Position numbers and translations under genes: made by a program. A stretch of DNA of 5,813 bases from Ruminococcaceae bacterium UBA6855 (GTDB lineage Bacteria; Bacillota; Clostridia; Oscillospirales; Acutalibacteraceae), in NCBI GenBank assembly GCA_002451755.1, contig DKDF01000101.1, forward strand, positions 1 to 5,813, written 5' to 3'. A model generated the notes under the pieces. The model had not been told where the DNA came from and did not search any database. It saw only the letters and a list, made by a program, of their open reading frames with translations. Shown here piece after piece: positions 1-5,091 of the stretch; position 1 is the first letter of the stretch, and each line of letters opens with the position of its first letter.

Positions 1-129
1 TTTTTCAAATAAAAAGAAAATGCCGAAGCGCGGGAAGTATAAAAGTTTGATTATGGTGTGTAGCGAAGGCAGAAACCAATTATCAACAATTCAGCTATAC
101 TATAACTTCGTATCAGCTTCGCCGATAGC

Positions 130-154
130 GGACAGCCGCAAGGGCTGTCCCTAC
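130..154 (-). repeat. REP-like palindrome, GTAG plus 8-bp hairpin
   Basis: Read on the minus strand, GTAG (151-154) is followed immediately by a perfect 8-bp stem, GGACAGCC paired with GGCTGTCC (130-137 with 143-150), around a 5-base loop. It has no T-tract and no gene directly upstream on either strand, so it is not an obvious terminator. The same GTAG-plus-hairpin layout recurs at 191-213, 264-289, 3963-3987 and 4023-4044 with different stem sequences. Membership in one mobile REP-like class is an inference. Confidence 0.65.
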
Positions 155-190
155 GAGGTACGCGATCTAAAATTTGTGCGGATTTTTGAA

Positions 191-213
191 AGACGAACAA
201 AGTTCGCCCCTAC
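191..213 (-). repeat. REP-like palindrome, GTAG plus CGAAC/GTTCG hairpin
   Basis: On the minus strand GTAG (210-213) is followed by GGG and then a perfect 5-bp stem, CGAAC with GTTCG (194-198 with 202-206), closed by a TTT loop. The three G residues can extend the stem in RNA or single-stranded DNA with one G-C and two G-T pairs. It has the same architecture as the palindrome at 130-154 but a different stem. Confidence 0.55.
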
Positions 214-263
214 GGCCTGTAAAACGAGCTTTTCCGAAGATTTCGTGCCGCTGTCGCGGCATC

Positions 264-289
264 GGTGCGTCGGGGTCGCCGCACCCTAC
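264..289 (-). repeat. REP-like palindrome inside repeat copy A
   Basis: On the minus strand GTAG (286-289) abuts a 6-bp stem, GGTGCG with CGCACC (264-269 with 280-285). Beyond a T/C mismatch, two further CG/CG pairs (271-272 with 277-278) close on a GGGT loop. The plus-strand neighbour at 246-261 is another perfect 6-bp hairpin only two bases away. The stem and the CTAC are fully conserved in the second copy at 3963-3987, while the loop has changed there. Confidence 0.65.
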
Positions 290-410
290 AGGTTGCACGC
301 CGCTAAAATTGTGCGGAGTTCGCGTGCGGATGATATCTAACCATACCGCACACTTTTCACTATTCACTTTTACTTATTACTTTGAGCATCAGCGAAACAA
401 ACCCCTCAGT

Positions 411-447
411 CTCGGCTTACGCCGAGCCAGCTCCCCTACAGGGGAGC
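411..447. repeat. Double hairpin at the right end of repeat copy A
   Basis: Two perfect hairpins stand three bases apart: CTCGGC/GCCGAG with a TTAC loop (411-416 with 421-426), and GCTCCCC/GGGGAGC with a TACA loop (430-436 with 441-447). The equivalent segment at 4110-4147 carries transitions in the left arms, giving one A/C mismatch in the first hairpin and several G-U-compatible changes in the second as read on the plus strand. There is no T-tract. I recall very similar double palindromes scattered through gut Clostridia genomes, but could not search for them. Confidence 0.7.
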
Positions 448-514
448 CAAAATAGACTGTGTGGCAGAGCACAATTATTGAACCTTAATTGCATTATACA
501 GCTTCAATATATTC

Positions 515-547
515 AAAAAGCCCCAGACAGCCATTACTGCCGGGGCT
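515..547 (-). terminator. Intrinsic terminator of the DUF4832 operon
   Basis: On the minus strand AGCCCC pairs with GGGGCT (542-547 with 519-524), with an inner CAG/CTG match, followed by a run of five T (plus-strand A residues 515-519). It lies about 35 bases beyond the TAA stop of the 323-residue gene. A weaker hairpin (CGCC/GGCG, 564-567 with 576-579) sits between the stop codon and this terminator. Confidence 0.85.
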
Positions 548-582
548 AAAACTGTTTTATGAGCGCCTGACATTCGGCGTTT

Positions 583-1554
583 TTATATCAGTTCAACCTC
601 AATATCCTCTTTCGGCTTCTTATAAAACACCATGCGCCAGTCCGGCTCATATTCGGGCTCATAATGCAGTGATGAGCAAGCCGTTCGCCCGCTCTCCGAC
701 GATGTAGCTATGACGGTCGGACCGCACGCGCCGCCGATAATGCCTATTGCCGACGCCGCTTTGCCGCGTGGCGCGAGAATCCCGCGCGGTTTCTCCAGTT
801 TAGAGCAGTCATTTACGGATATCTCATCCATCGGAATTTCCGGCGAGATGTCATAATTTATTATTGTACACAGCGGCGGTTCTTTTCCGCCGATATGCAG
901 CAGCTTTGAAAACTTCTGCTGTTCGACAGCCGTCACTGTCAGCGTATGCTTTTTTACGGTCACGGGGTTTATAAAATCTGTCTTGTCGCCGGGGCATTTC
1001 GCCCTGAAATGCGCTCCCGGGACGGGTATCTTTTCCGCGCGAAGTTGCAGGGTCAGTGAATCTGATTTTTTCGGTTTTCTGCCTCGCCACGGGATACTCA
1101 TCCTCACCGCGAGCCAGCAGAAAGATTTATCGAGCCCGTATCTGTCGAGCAGAGCTTCCGCCGCATCGCCGCTGTCGAGGAAAAGCGGGTTCCAGCAGTC
1201 GGAGCTTGAAAACTCCATGTCGCTTTTTCTGCCGCCGAACTGAATTGAGGCGAATATATCGCTGTTCAGCGGATTTTCAGCGTTTATTTCAGCCTGCTGT
1301 TCGTCTGAAAAGTCGTCATAATCGCTGTTTTCATCGAGCCCGAATTTTTCTGTAAACTCACGAAAACTGTCAACGCTCACCTTTTTGAACATATCTGCAA
1401 CGAGTCCCTTGCCGCAAAAATAGACAGACGGCACGAGCCATTCTTCACCGCCCCAAGTGAAGCTTTTGTTGACTGCAATTTCTTTGCCCGCGTGGTCGCG
1501 CCCGAAATGACCGAATAGCGAGCCTTGATAAAATACTTTATATTTTTTGTCCAT
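583..1554 (-). CDS. Conserved hypothetical protein, 323 residues, second gene of operon
   Basis: I cannot assign a function. The protein has no signal peptide and no clear membrane helix, so it is probably cytoplasmic. Visible landmarks are a tryptophan/proline-rich centre (CWNPLF around 120-125, SIPW at 153-156, VPG..HF near 178-183, KCPGD at 186-190), a Gly/Ala-rich segment near residues 268-282 with GGACGPT at 274-280, and a conserved-looking end (EPDWRMVF, 303-310). I recall similar proteins with a GGADGPT-type segment and a WRMVF ending in gut Clostridia, annotated only as hypothetical; this is memory, not a search. The ATG at 1554 lies one base after the stop of the upstream secreted-protein gene. 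Its ribosome binding site GATGAGG (1562-1568) is embedded in the last codons of that gene, so the two are probably translationally coupled. The gene ends in TAA and a strong terminator follows. Confidence 0.85.
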   Translation of the reverse strand: MDKKYKVFYQGSLFGHFGRDHAGKEIAVNKSFTWGGEEWLVPSVYFCGKGLVADMFKKVSVDSFREFTEKFGLDENSDYDDFSDEQQAEINAENPLNSDIFASIQFGGRKSDMEFSSSDCWNPLFLDSGDAAEALLDRYGLDKSFCWLAVRMSIPWRGRKPKKSDSLTLQLRAEKIPVPGAHFRAKCPGDKTDFINPVTVKKHTLTVTAVEQQKFSKLLHIGGKEPPLCTIINYDISPEIPMDEISVNDCSKLEKPRGILAPRGKAASAIGIIGGACGPTVIATSSESGRTACSSLHYEPEYEPDWRMVFYKKPKEDIEVELI

Positions 1555-1555
1555 A

Positions 1556-2893
1556 TCAGAACCTCATCATGTTTCCGAGCAGGAGCGAACCGTCGGCGCA
1601 CTGCAATTCGGACGAGTTGGAGAAGCGTATCGGCTTGCCGTTTTCGAGCGGCTTTTCAATGCGGATGAAGAGCGACTGCCCGTCGTCTATGCTTATCTGC
1701 GCCGAGAACACTGCACTTTTCCCGGGCATAAGGCGGCAGAGCTTTTGATTTTCTACTTGAGTCCACTGCGTGTTTTTCCCGCTCCCGACGCCGAAAGACA
1801 CGCCGAGATCATAGTATATTGGGGCGACACCCGTGTTTTTTATCGTGACAGAAGCATAGGTCTTGCCGAAGATTTTCATCACTCTCGCATCGGTTACGGT
1901 AAAATCATAGCCGAGAGCCGCCGAAGCTGTTTTAGCGCGCTCGATTTCGTCCGCACCGAGATTTTCTTCAAACGCACCCGCCATCATCAGCCACGAGCAG
2001 TGGGTTGCGTTGACGCACTCGGAGTAGTCCTGATATCCGTCGAGCGGCGCGCCGGACAGGAACGCCGACTGCCCCTCCGGGCGAAACTCGCCGCCGATGG
2101 GCTGATTTTTCCAAACTCCGGTCTGGTGCGCCTTCTTCATCTTGGACATAAAATACCAGTTCTCGCCGTAGAGCGTCGAGTGGGTGAAAGAATCGTCATG
2201 AAAGCCGACATTGCCGCTGCGCGTCGTGCCGGGAGTCTCGGGATAGCGGGTCAGAATGCGCGTAGTCTTGAAGTTTTCCGCAAATACGGAGATGATTTTT
2301 GCCTTCTGCTCCTTTGAAGCTTCGAGCTCCGGCAGGCAGACATGCCACTCGCCCCAGTGACCGAGAAGCCCCGTTGTGATATAGGCTATGCGGCTGTCGC
2401 CGTCATATTCGTGCGCCAGCTCGCGCACAAAATCGCAGAGGATATCAATGAGCCTGCCATCCGAATAGTCGGGGCACCAGCCTCCGCCGTATTCGTCGTA
2501 GTGCTCTTTTTTTATACCCATATCCCAGATGAACTGCGGCACGGCTTTTTCGCCGATACCCGACCCGGGATAGTCTAAATAGACTCTGAAAACCGCCTGA
2601 TTCCCGCGCGCCGATATCTCTTCAAGATACGGCTCAAGCCCCTCGCGGATAGTGTATTCGCCGCTGTCGGACATGAGCGCGGAGAGCGGAACATAGAACC
2701 ACTCCATGCTGTAAGGCACGCTGTCGTCGGCGCCGCCCTGTTTATAAAACGGCATGAAGCCTTTGAGCGGATTGCCGACCGCCTGCTCATATTCAAAATT
2801 ATAAGCTGCAAAGCCCCTTAGCGGCGAAATGCACAGCGAAATCCCGAGCAAAAGCACAAGCAGACGGGCAAAGAATTTTAAGAATCTTCTCAT
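1556..2893 (-). CDS. Secreted DUF4832-type protein with glycosidase-like barrel
   Basis: Predicted 445-residue exported protein. Residues 1-29 form a signal peptide (MRRFLKFF, a leucine-rich core, cleavage probably after RGFA near 29-30); the cysteine at 21 is not in a proper lipobox. The mature part begins with the NPLKGF motif (41-46) that I associate with the DUF4874/DUF4832 family. A likely TIM-barrel region covers about 40-310, with GHWGEWH (178-184) and PIGGEF (265-270). Glu182 and Glu269 are positioned like an acid/nucleophile pair, but catalysis is an inference because no activity is firmly known to me for the family. Residues about 330-445 look like a beta-sandwich (VTIKNTGVAPIYYDLGVSF, 349-367). 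An upstream in-frame ATG at 2956 is rejected as the start because it overlaps the -35 box of the likely promoter. The ATG at 2893 has a good ribosome binding site and begins the signal peptide. A role in carbohydrate binding or breakdown is plausible. Confidence 0.78.
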   Translation of the reverse strand: MRRFLKFFARLLVLLLGISLCISPLRGFAAYNFEYEQAVGNPLKGFMPFYKQGGADDSVPYSMEWFYVPLSALMSDSGEYTIREGLEPYLEEISARGNQAVFRVYLDYPGSGIGEKAVPQFIWDMGIKKEHYDEYGGGWCPDYSDGRLIDILCDFVRELAHEYDGDSRIAYITTGLLGHWGEWHVCLPELEASKEQKAKIISVFAENFKTTRILTRYPETPGTTRSGNVGFHDDSFTHSTLYGENWYFMSKMKKAHQTGVWKNQPIGGEFRPEGQSAFLSGAPLDGYQDYSECVNATHCSWLMMAGAFEENLGADEIERAKTASAALGYDFTVTDARVMKIFGKTYASVTIKNTGVAPIYYDLGVSFGVGSGKNTQWTQVENQKLCRLMPGKSAVFSAQISIDDGQSLFIRIEKPLENGKPIRFSNSSELQCADGSLLLGNMMRF

Positions 2894-2901
2894 TGGTGTT
2901 T

Positions 2902-2908
2902 TCCTTTC
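2902..2908 (-). promoter_or_regulatory. Ribosome binding site fixing the start at 2893
   Basis: On the minus strand GAAAGGA lies 8 bases before the ATG at 2893. This site and the promoter just upstream decide against the longer reading frame that begins at 2956. Confidence 0.8.
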
Positions 2909-2927
2909 AATATTGCTTTCTTCAATA

Positions 2928-2956
2928 AGTATAGCATTCTTTCCGCCTTTCCTCAA
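2928..2956 (-). promoter_or_regulatory. Sigma-A-type promoter of the DUF4832 operon
   Basis: On the minus strand TTGAGG (2951-2956) and TATACT (2928-2933) are separated by exactly 17 bases. That gives four of six and five of six matches to the vegetative consensus at ideal spacing. Transcription should begin near 2920, leaving a leader of about 25-30 bases. The -35 box begins only two bases beyond the terminator of the upstream regulator gene, so the operon is probably transcribed independently. Confidence 0.75.
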
Positions 2957-2957
2957 G

Positions 2958-2989
2958 ATAAAAAGAACCGGAGCCCAGGCGAGCTCCGG
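2958..2989 (-). terminator. Intrinsic terminator of the regulator gene
   Basis: A perfect 7-bp stem, CCGGAGC with GCTCCGG (2983-2989 with 2968-2974), is followed on the minus strand by TTCTTTTTAT. It lies about 36 bases after the TAA of the XRE-type gene and separates it from the next operon. Confidence 0.9.
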
Positions 2990-3025
2990 CGAAAGCTTAC
3001 TTTTTACATATTCCGAGGCGGCAGT

Positions 3026-3703
3026 TTAATCTTCACGCTTTTTGCGCGTCCTGAGCTTCGCTATGCCCGTGCCGATCGCAAGACCGGCGGCGGAGACGGC
3101 TGCACCTATAGGCAGGGTGATTAAATCGTCGAGGTGCACCGCTATGTCGCCTGCGGAAACGCCCGTCGAAGCGGCGTTGGCAAGGGTGAAGGTCAGAAAC
3201 GGAATGAGAGTGTACATAAGAGCGAGGATAGGCACCGCCCACCATTTTCTTCTGCCCCAATAGCCGTTTGCGCCTATGAGCAGCGAGATGACAAATGTGG
3301 TCAGCGGGATTGCGCCCCATATAACGAGCACGGCGTACGCGCCCGCATCCGACCCGGAGACGGCGAGCCAGAAAAACGCGACCGACACCGCCCATATGAC
3401 GAGATATGCGGCGACGAGCACGAGCTTTCCGAGTCTGCGGCGGCTCTTGACGACGTTCGTGCTCTCTTCGAGATAGTTGAGATAGTTGAGATCGTTTGAC
3501 ACGGTTTTTTCCTCCTTCAGCAGGCAGTCGAGGCTGACGAAATAGAGGCCGCTCATTCTTATGACGCTCACTATATCGGGATAGGTCTTGCCCGTTTCCC
3601 AATTCGATACGGTCTGGCGGCTCACGCCGAGCGACTCCGCCGCGCTCTCCTGAGTCAGTCCCGCCGCGTTTCTCGCGTCCCTGAGCTTCTTTCCGATATC
3701 CAT
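3026..3703 (-). CDS. XRE-family regulator with C-terminal membrane domain
   Basis: Predicted 225-residue membrane-anchored transcription factor. Residues about 5-58 are a helix-turn-helix of the Cro/CI (HTH_3) type: KLRDARNAAGLTQ, ESLGVSRQTVSNWETG, and YPDIVSVIRMSGLY with the usual LDCLL end. A short linker (64-90) containing LNYLNYL leads to a basic stretch (KSRRRLGK, 86-93) and about four hydrophobic segments near 93-115, 122-146, 156-176 and 194-214, ending in a basic tail. HTH-plus-membrane proteins of this layout are common in Firmicutes; the membrane part may sense a signal, but no ligand can be read from the sequence. The ATG at 3703 has an excellent ribosome binding site, AAGGAGG (3712-3718), 8 bases upstream. 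The gene is monocistronic, with its own promoter region and terminator. Two matching 18-bp sites in its promoter suggest that it represses itself. Confidence 0.9.
   Translation of the reverse strand: MDIGKKLRDARNAAGLTQESAAESLGVSRQTVSNWETGKTYPDIVSVIRMSGLYFVSLDCLLKEEKTVSNDLNYLNYLEESTNVVKSRRRLGKLVLVAAYLVIWAVSVAFFWLAVSGSDAGAYAVLVIWGAIPLTTFVISLLIGANGYWGRRKWWAVPILALMYTLIPFLTFTLANAASTGVSAGDIAVHLDDLITLPIGAAVSAAGLAIGTGIAKLRTRKKRED
3470..3496. repeat. 9-bp tandem repeat in the regulator linker
   Basis: Plus-strand GAGATAGTT occurs at 3470-3478 and 3479-3487, then once with a single change (GAGATCGTT, 3488-3496). In the protein it produces the linker LNYLNYL between the DNA-binding and membrane parts. 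The unit is a multiple of three, so copy-number change would keep the frame. Confidence 0.8.
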
Positions 3704-3756
3704 CTGCCGCGCCTCCTTTTTTCGCTTTCAGTTTACGCAAAAAACAGTCATGTGTC

Positions 3757-3774
3757 TATCAAAAGCGTTTTACA
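3757..3774. promoter_or_regulatory. Putative operator 1 over the -10 region
   Basis: The plus-strand 18-mer TATCAAAAGCGTTTTACA matches 14 of 18 positions of the site at 3790-3807. It has an AAAA-GCG-TTTT core symmetry and contains the putative -10 box of the regulator promoter. The binding protein is probably the regulator itself; this is inferred from position only. Confidence 0.55.
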
Positions 3775-3795
3775 TCTGCGCATTTTCCGTGTCAA
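3767..3795 (-). promoter_or_regulatory. Candidate promoter of the XRE regulator gene
   Basis: On the minus strand a perfect TTGACA (3790-3795) stands 17 bases before TAAAAC (3767-3772), a four-of-six -10 box. Each box falls in one of the two 18-bp repeats, so a bound repressor would cover the polymerase contacts. The leader would be roughly 55-60 bases long. Confidence 0.6.
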
Positions 3796-3807
3796 AATGC
3801 TTTTACA
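3790..3807. promoter_or_regulatory. Putative operator 2 over the -35 region
   Basis: The plus-strand 18-mer TGTCAAAATGCTTTTACA is a dyad of the form TGTnAAAnnnnTTTnACA. It starts 33 bp from the start of the related site at 3757, about three helical turns, placing both on the same DNA face. It includes the TTGACA -35 box. Confidence 0.6.
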
Positions 3808-3812
3808 CATCG

Positions 3813-3841
3813 ATTATATCATGCCGCGCGGGTATTTTCCA
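3813..3841 (-). promoter_or_regulatory. Alternative upstream promoter with extended -10
   Basis: On the minus strand TATAAT (3813-3818) is a perfect -10 box preceded by TG at the extended -10 position (TGATATAAT, 3813-3821). A weak -35 candidate, TGGAAA (3836-3841), lies 17 bases upstream. Transcripts from here would run through both operator-like sites before reaching the regulator gene. Confidence 0.5.
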
Positions 3842-3935
3842 TATTGAATTTTGGGTGCGGGGTTGTGTATCAATAAATCCGTGCGAATTTCGCGGGCAAT
3901 AATACTCGTCCAACGCGTCAAAATAAAAATTTATA
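3842..3935. other. Unassigned spacer between promoter region and repeat
   Basis: I see no gene or clear signal in this part of the 3704-4197 intergenic stretch. A short similarity to 176-185 (GTGCGNATTT at 3881-3890) suggests that the duplicated repeat may once have extended further left, but it is too weak to claim. Confidence 0.4.
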
Positions 3936-3962
3936 AAGATTTCGTGCCGCTTCCGCGGCATC

Positions 3963-3987
3963 GGTGCGTCGAGTCGCCGCACCCTAC
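3963..3987 (-). repeat. REP-like palindrome inside repeat copy B
   Basis: On the minus strand GTAG (3984-3987) directly precedes the stem GGTGCG/CGCACC (3963-3968 with 3978-3983). Stem and tetranucleotide equal those at 264-289, while the loop is one base shorter. Confidence 0.65.
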
Positions 3988-4022
3988 AAATCCCGCGCCA
4001 ATAAAGCTGTGCGGAGTTCTCG

Positions 4023-4044
4023 GGCGGATGATATCCGCCACTAC
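4023..4044 (-). repeat. REP-like palindrome, GTAG plus 7-bp hairpin
   Basis: On the minus strand GTAG (4041-4044), then one base, then a perfect 7-bp stem, GGCGGAT with ATCCGCC (4023-4029 with 4033-4039), around a 3-base loop. The equivalent place in copy A has lost both the pairing arm and the GTAG. Confidence 0.6.
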
Positions 4045-4154
4045 CGCGCACTTTTTCACTATTCACTTTTACTTATTACTTTGAGCGAAGCTAAACAAAC
4101 CCCCTCAGTCTCGACTTACGCCGAGCCGGTTCTCTTACAGGGGAGCCAATATTG

Positions 4155-4188
4155 AAAAACAACCGCCCGGGAAATGACCCTCGGGCGG
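4155..4188 (-). terminator. Intrinsic terminator of the typA-ribF unit
   Basis: A perfect 7-bp GC stem, CCGCCCG with CGGGCGG (4182-4188 with 4163-4169), is followed on the minus strand by TTGTTTTT. It begins about 10 bases after the ribF stop codon and so closes the typA-ribF unit. Confidence 0.92.
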
Positions 4189-4197
4189 CTGCAATTA

Positions 4198-5085
4198 TTA
4201 TTTTTCTATGCTGTTGAAAATCTCTTTCGCCGTCTGCGCGTCGGCGGCTATCTGATTGCCGAGCGAATCGAGCGAATCAAAGACCCTTTCGGGGCGGATA
4301 TATCTGAGCAATTTTACCTCGACATTCTTTCCGTAGAGGTCGCCGGAGAAGTCGGTTATGCAGGTCTCGCTGCGCAGATCGTCGCAGGTGAACGACGGGC
4401 GGCGTCCGATGTTCGTGACCGCCGCGTGCAGTTCTTCGTCTATCGGCACTGCCGAAGCATATACGCCGAACTTCGGGACGATAAAGCCCTCTGGGAAATG
4501 CTGGTTTATCGTCGGCGCGCCTATCAGCCTGCCGCGCCTGTCGCCGCTGACGACGGTGAATTTATAGGAAAATTCGCGCCCAAGCATGGCGTTTGCGTCT
4601 TCGATATTGCCCTCGGCGAGCGCGTTTCTTATCCTCGTCGAGCTTATCGCCGCGCCGTTATAGTCGGTGCGCTCAGCCACGGCGCATAAAATTCCGTGCG
4701 CCTTGCAGAGCTCTTCGAGGTCGCGGGAATCCGCGGCGGCGCTCTTTGCGAAGCGGTAATTATATCCGCAGCAGACAGCGCCCGCGTTCAGCTCGCCTAT
4801 CAAAATATCGTTGACAAACTGCTCCGCCGACATATCGGCGATGCGTCCGAACGATATCTTTTTGACGGTTATCCCGAGGCTTTCGAGCATTTCGTCGCGC
4901 GCCTGCGGGGTCATCAGCTCCGGGGGAGCTCCCGCGCCGACAACCTTCAGCGGGTGCTCGTCAAAGACGAGGGCGCACGGCTCGAAGCCGTCTTTTTCAA
5001 ACGAGAGAGCGAGGTCGAGCACAGCCCTGTGACCCCGATGGAGTCCGTCAAAGCTGCCCAAAGCAACCGATCGGCGCTGTGTCAT
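4198..5085 (-). CDS. ribF: Bifunctional riboflavin kinase / FAD synthetase
   Basis: RibF makes FMN from riboflavin and ATP, then FAD from FMN and ATP, in the cytoplasm. The 295-residue product shows both domains. The N-terminal nucleotidyltransferase part has GSFDGLHRGH (10-19), EHPLKVV (43-49), CGYNYRF (106-112) and ISSTRIR (147-153). The C-terminal kinase part has GRLIGAPTINQHFP (185-198), with the PTxN signature at 191-194, KFGVYAS (205-211), TNIGRRPSF (224-232), and DLYGKNVEVKLLRYIRPE (249-266). The length is slightly short for the family, mainly at the N-terminus. An in-frame ATG at 5190 is rejected because it lies inside typA and would add 35 serine/arginine-rich residues. The ATG at 5085 has an AAGGGGAG site 6 bases upstream. 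The gene follows typA by 19 bases and shares its transcript. No FMN riboswitch is visible. Confidence 0.95.
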   Translation of the reverse strand: MTQRRSVALGSFDGLHRGHRAVLDLALSFEKDGFEPCALVFDEHPLKVVGAGAPPELMTPQARDEMLESLGITVKKISFGRIADMSAEQFVNDILIGELNAGAVCCGYNYRFAKSAAADSRDLEELCKAHGILCAVAERTDYNGAAISSTRIRNALAEGNIEDANAMLGREFSYKFTVVSGDRRGRLIGAPTINQHFPEGFIVPKFGVYASAVPIDEELHAAVTNIGRRPSFTCDDLRSETCITDFSGDLYGKNVEVKLLRYIRPERVFDSLDSLGNQIAADAQTAKEIFNSIEK

Positions 5086-5091
5086 TCCTGT

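Larger units (their letters stand above)
237..450. repeat. 214-bp dispersed intergenic repeat, copy A
   Basis: This block matches 3936-4149 in the same orientation, at roughly 85% identity by eye. Both copies are 214 bp long because small insertions and deletions cancel. It is built of hairpins: TGCCGC/GCGGCA (246-251 with 256-261, loop TGTC), then GGTGCG/CGCACC (264-269 with 280-285) directly followed by CTAC (286-289), and two back-to-back hairpins at 411-447. The AT-rich segment 354-387 is identical for 34 bases in both copies. No open frame is conserved between the copies, so a non-coding mobile or structural element is more likely than a gene remnant. It lies about 65 bases beyond the terminator of the 583-2893 operon. 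Confidence 0.85.
1..514. other. Gene-free stretch with palindromic repeats
   Basis: No convincing gene lies here. The open frames that exist (for example 20-340 and 174-455, plus strand) run through hairpins and the duplicated repeat, lack good ribosome binding sites and have no recognisable protein features. The stretch lies beyond the terminator of the leftmost operon. It contains three GTAG-hairpin palindromes (130-154, 191-213, 264-289), the first copy of the 214-bp repeat (237-450), and AT-rich sequence with no clear signal at 1-125. A minus-strand gene may start beyond the left edge, but I see no convincing promoter for it. Confidence 0.7.
3936..4149. repeat. 214-bp dispersed intergenic repeat, copy B
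   Basis: This is the second copy of the block at 237-450, in the same orientation and at a constant offset of 3699 at both ends. It keeps the TGCCGC/GCGGCA hairpin (3945-3950 with 3955-3960, loop changed to TTCC), the GGTGCG/CGCACC hairpin with CTAC, and 34 identical bases at 4053-4086. It also has a perfect hairpin at 4023-4039 that is degraded in copy A. Its right-end double hairpin has drifted through transitions. It begins only a few bases beyond the terminator of ribF. Confidence 0.85.

Noticed and set aside
102..113. ATAACTTCGTAT, identical to 12 of the 13 bases of a loxP arm.
   Set aside because: There is no inverted second arm or 8-bp spacer nearby and no recombinase gene; a chance match is the simplest explanation.
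237..450. The hairpin array considered as a CRISPR array or a structured non-coding RNA gene.
   Set aside because: There are no regularly spaced identical repeats or spacers, and no promoter or T-tract terminator frames the element.
564..584. A CGCC/GGCG hairpin followed by TTTTT on the plus strand, as a plus-strand terminator.
   Set aside because: The stem has only 4 bp with an 8-base loop and no plus-strand gene lies upstream; the strong minus-strand terminator at 515-547 explains the region.
1547..2317. A 256-codon open frame on the plus strand.
   Set aside because: It is antisense to the secreted DUF4832-type gene, has no recognisable domain and is explained as a shadow of a GC-rich coding region.
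3033..3740. A 235-codon minus-strand frame overlapping the XRE-type gene.
   Set aside because: It is an arginine-rich out-of-frame reading of the same DNA; the other frame has clear HTH and membrane features and an ideal ribosome binding site.
4110..4147. Possible strand-specific RNA selection in the right-end double hairpin of copy B, where changes in the second hairpin keep G-U pairs on the plus strand.
   Set aside because: In the neighbouring hairpin the single change keeps pairing only on the minus strand, so the pattern does not favour either transcript.
4189..4197. A possible FMN riboswitch associated with ribF.
   Set aside because: The gap upstream of ribF is only 19 bases and holds just a ribosome binding site; no riboswitch could fit, and none is seen near the gene's 3' end.
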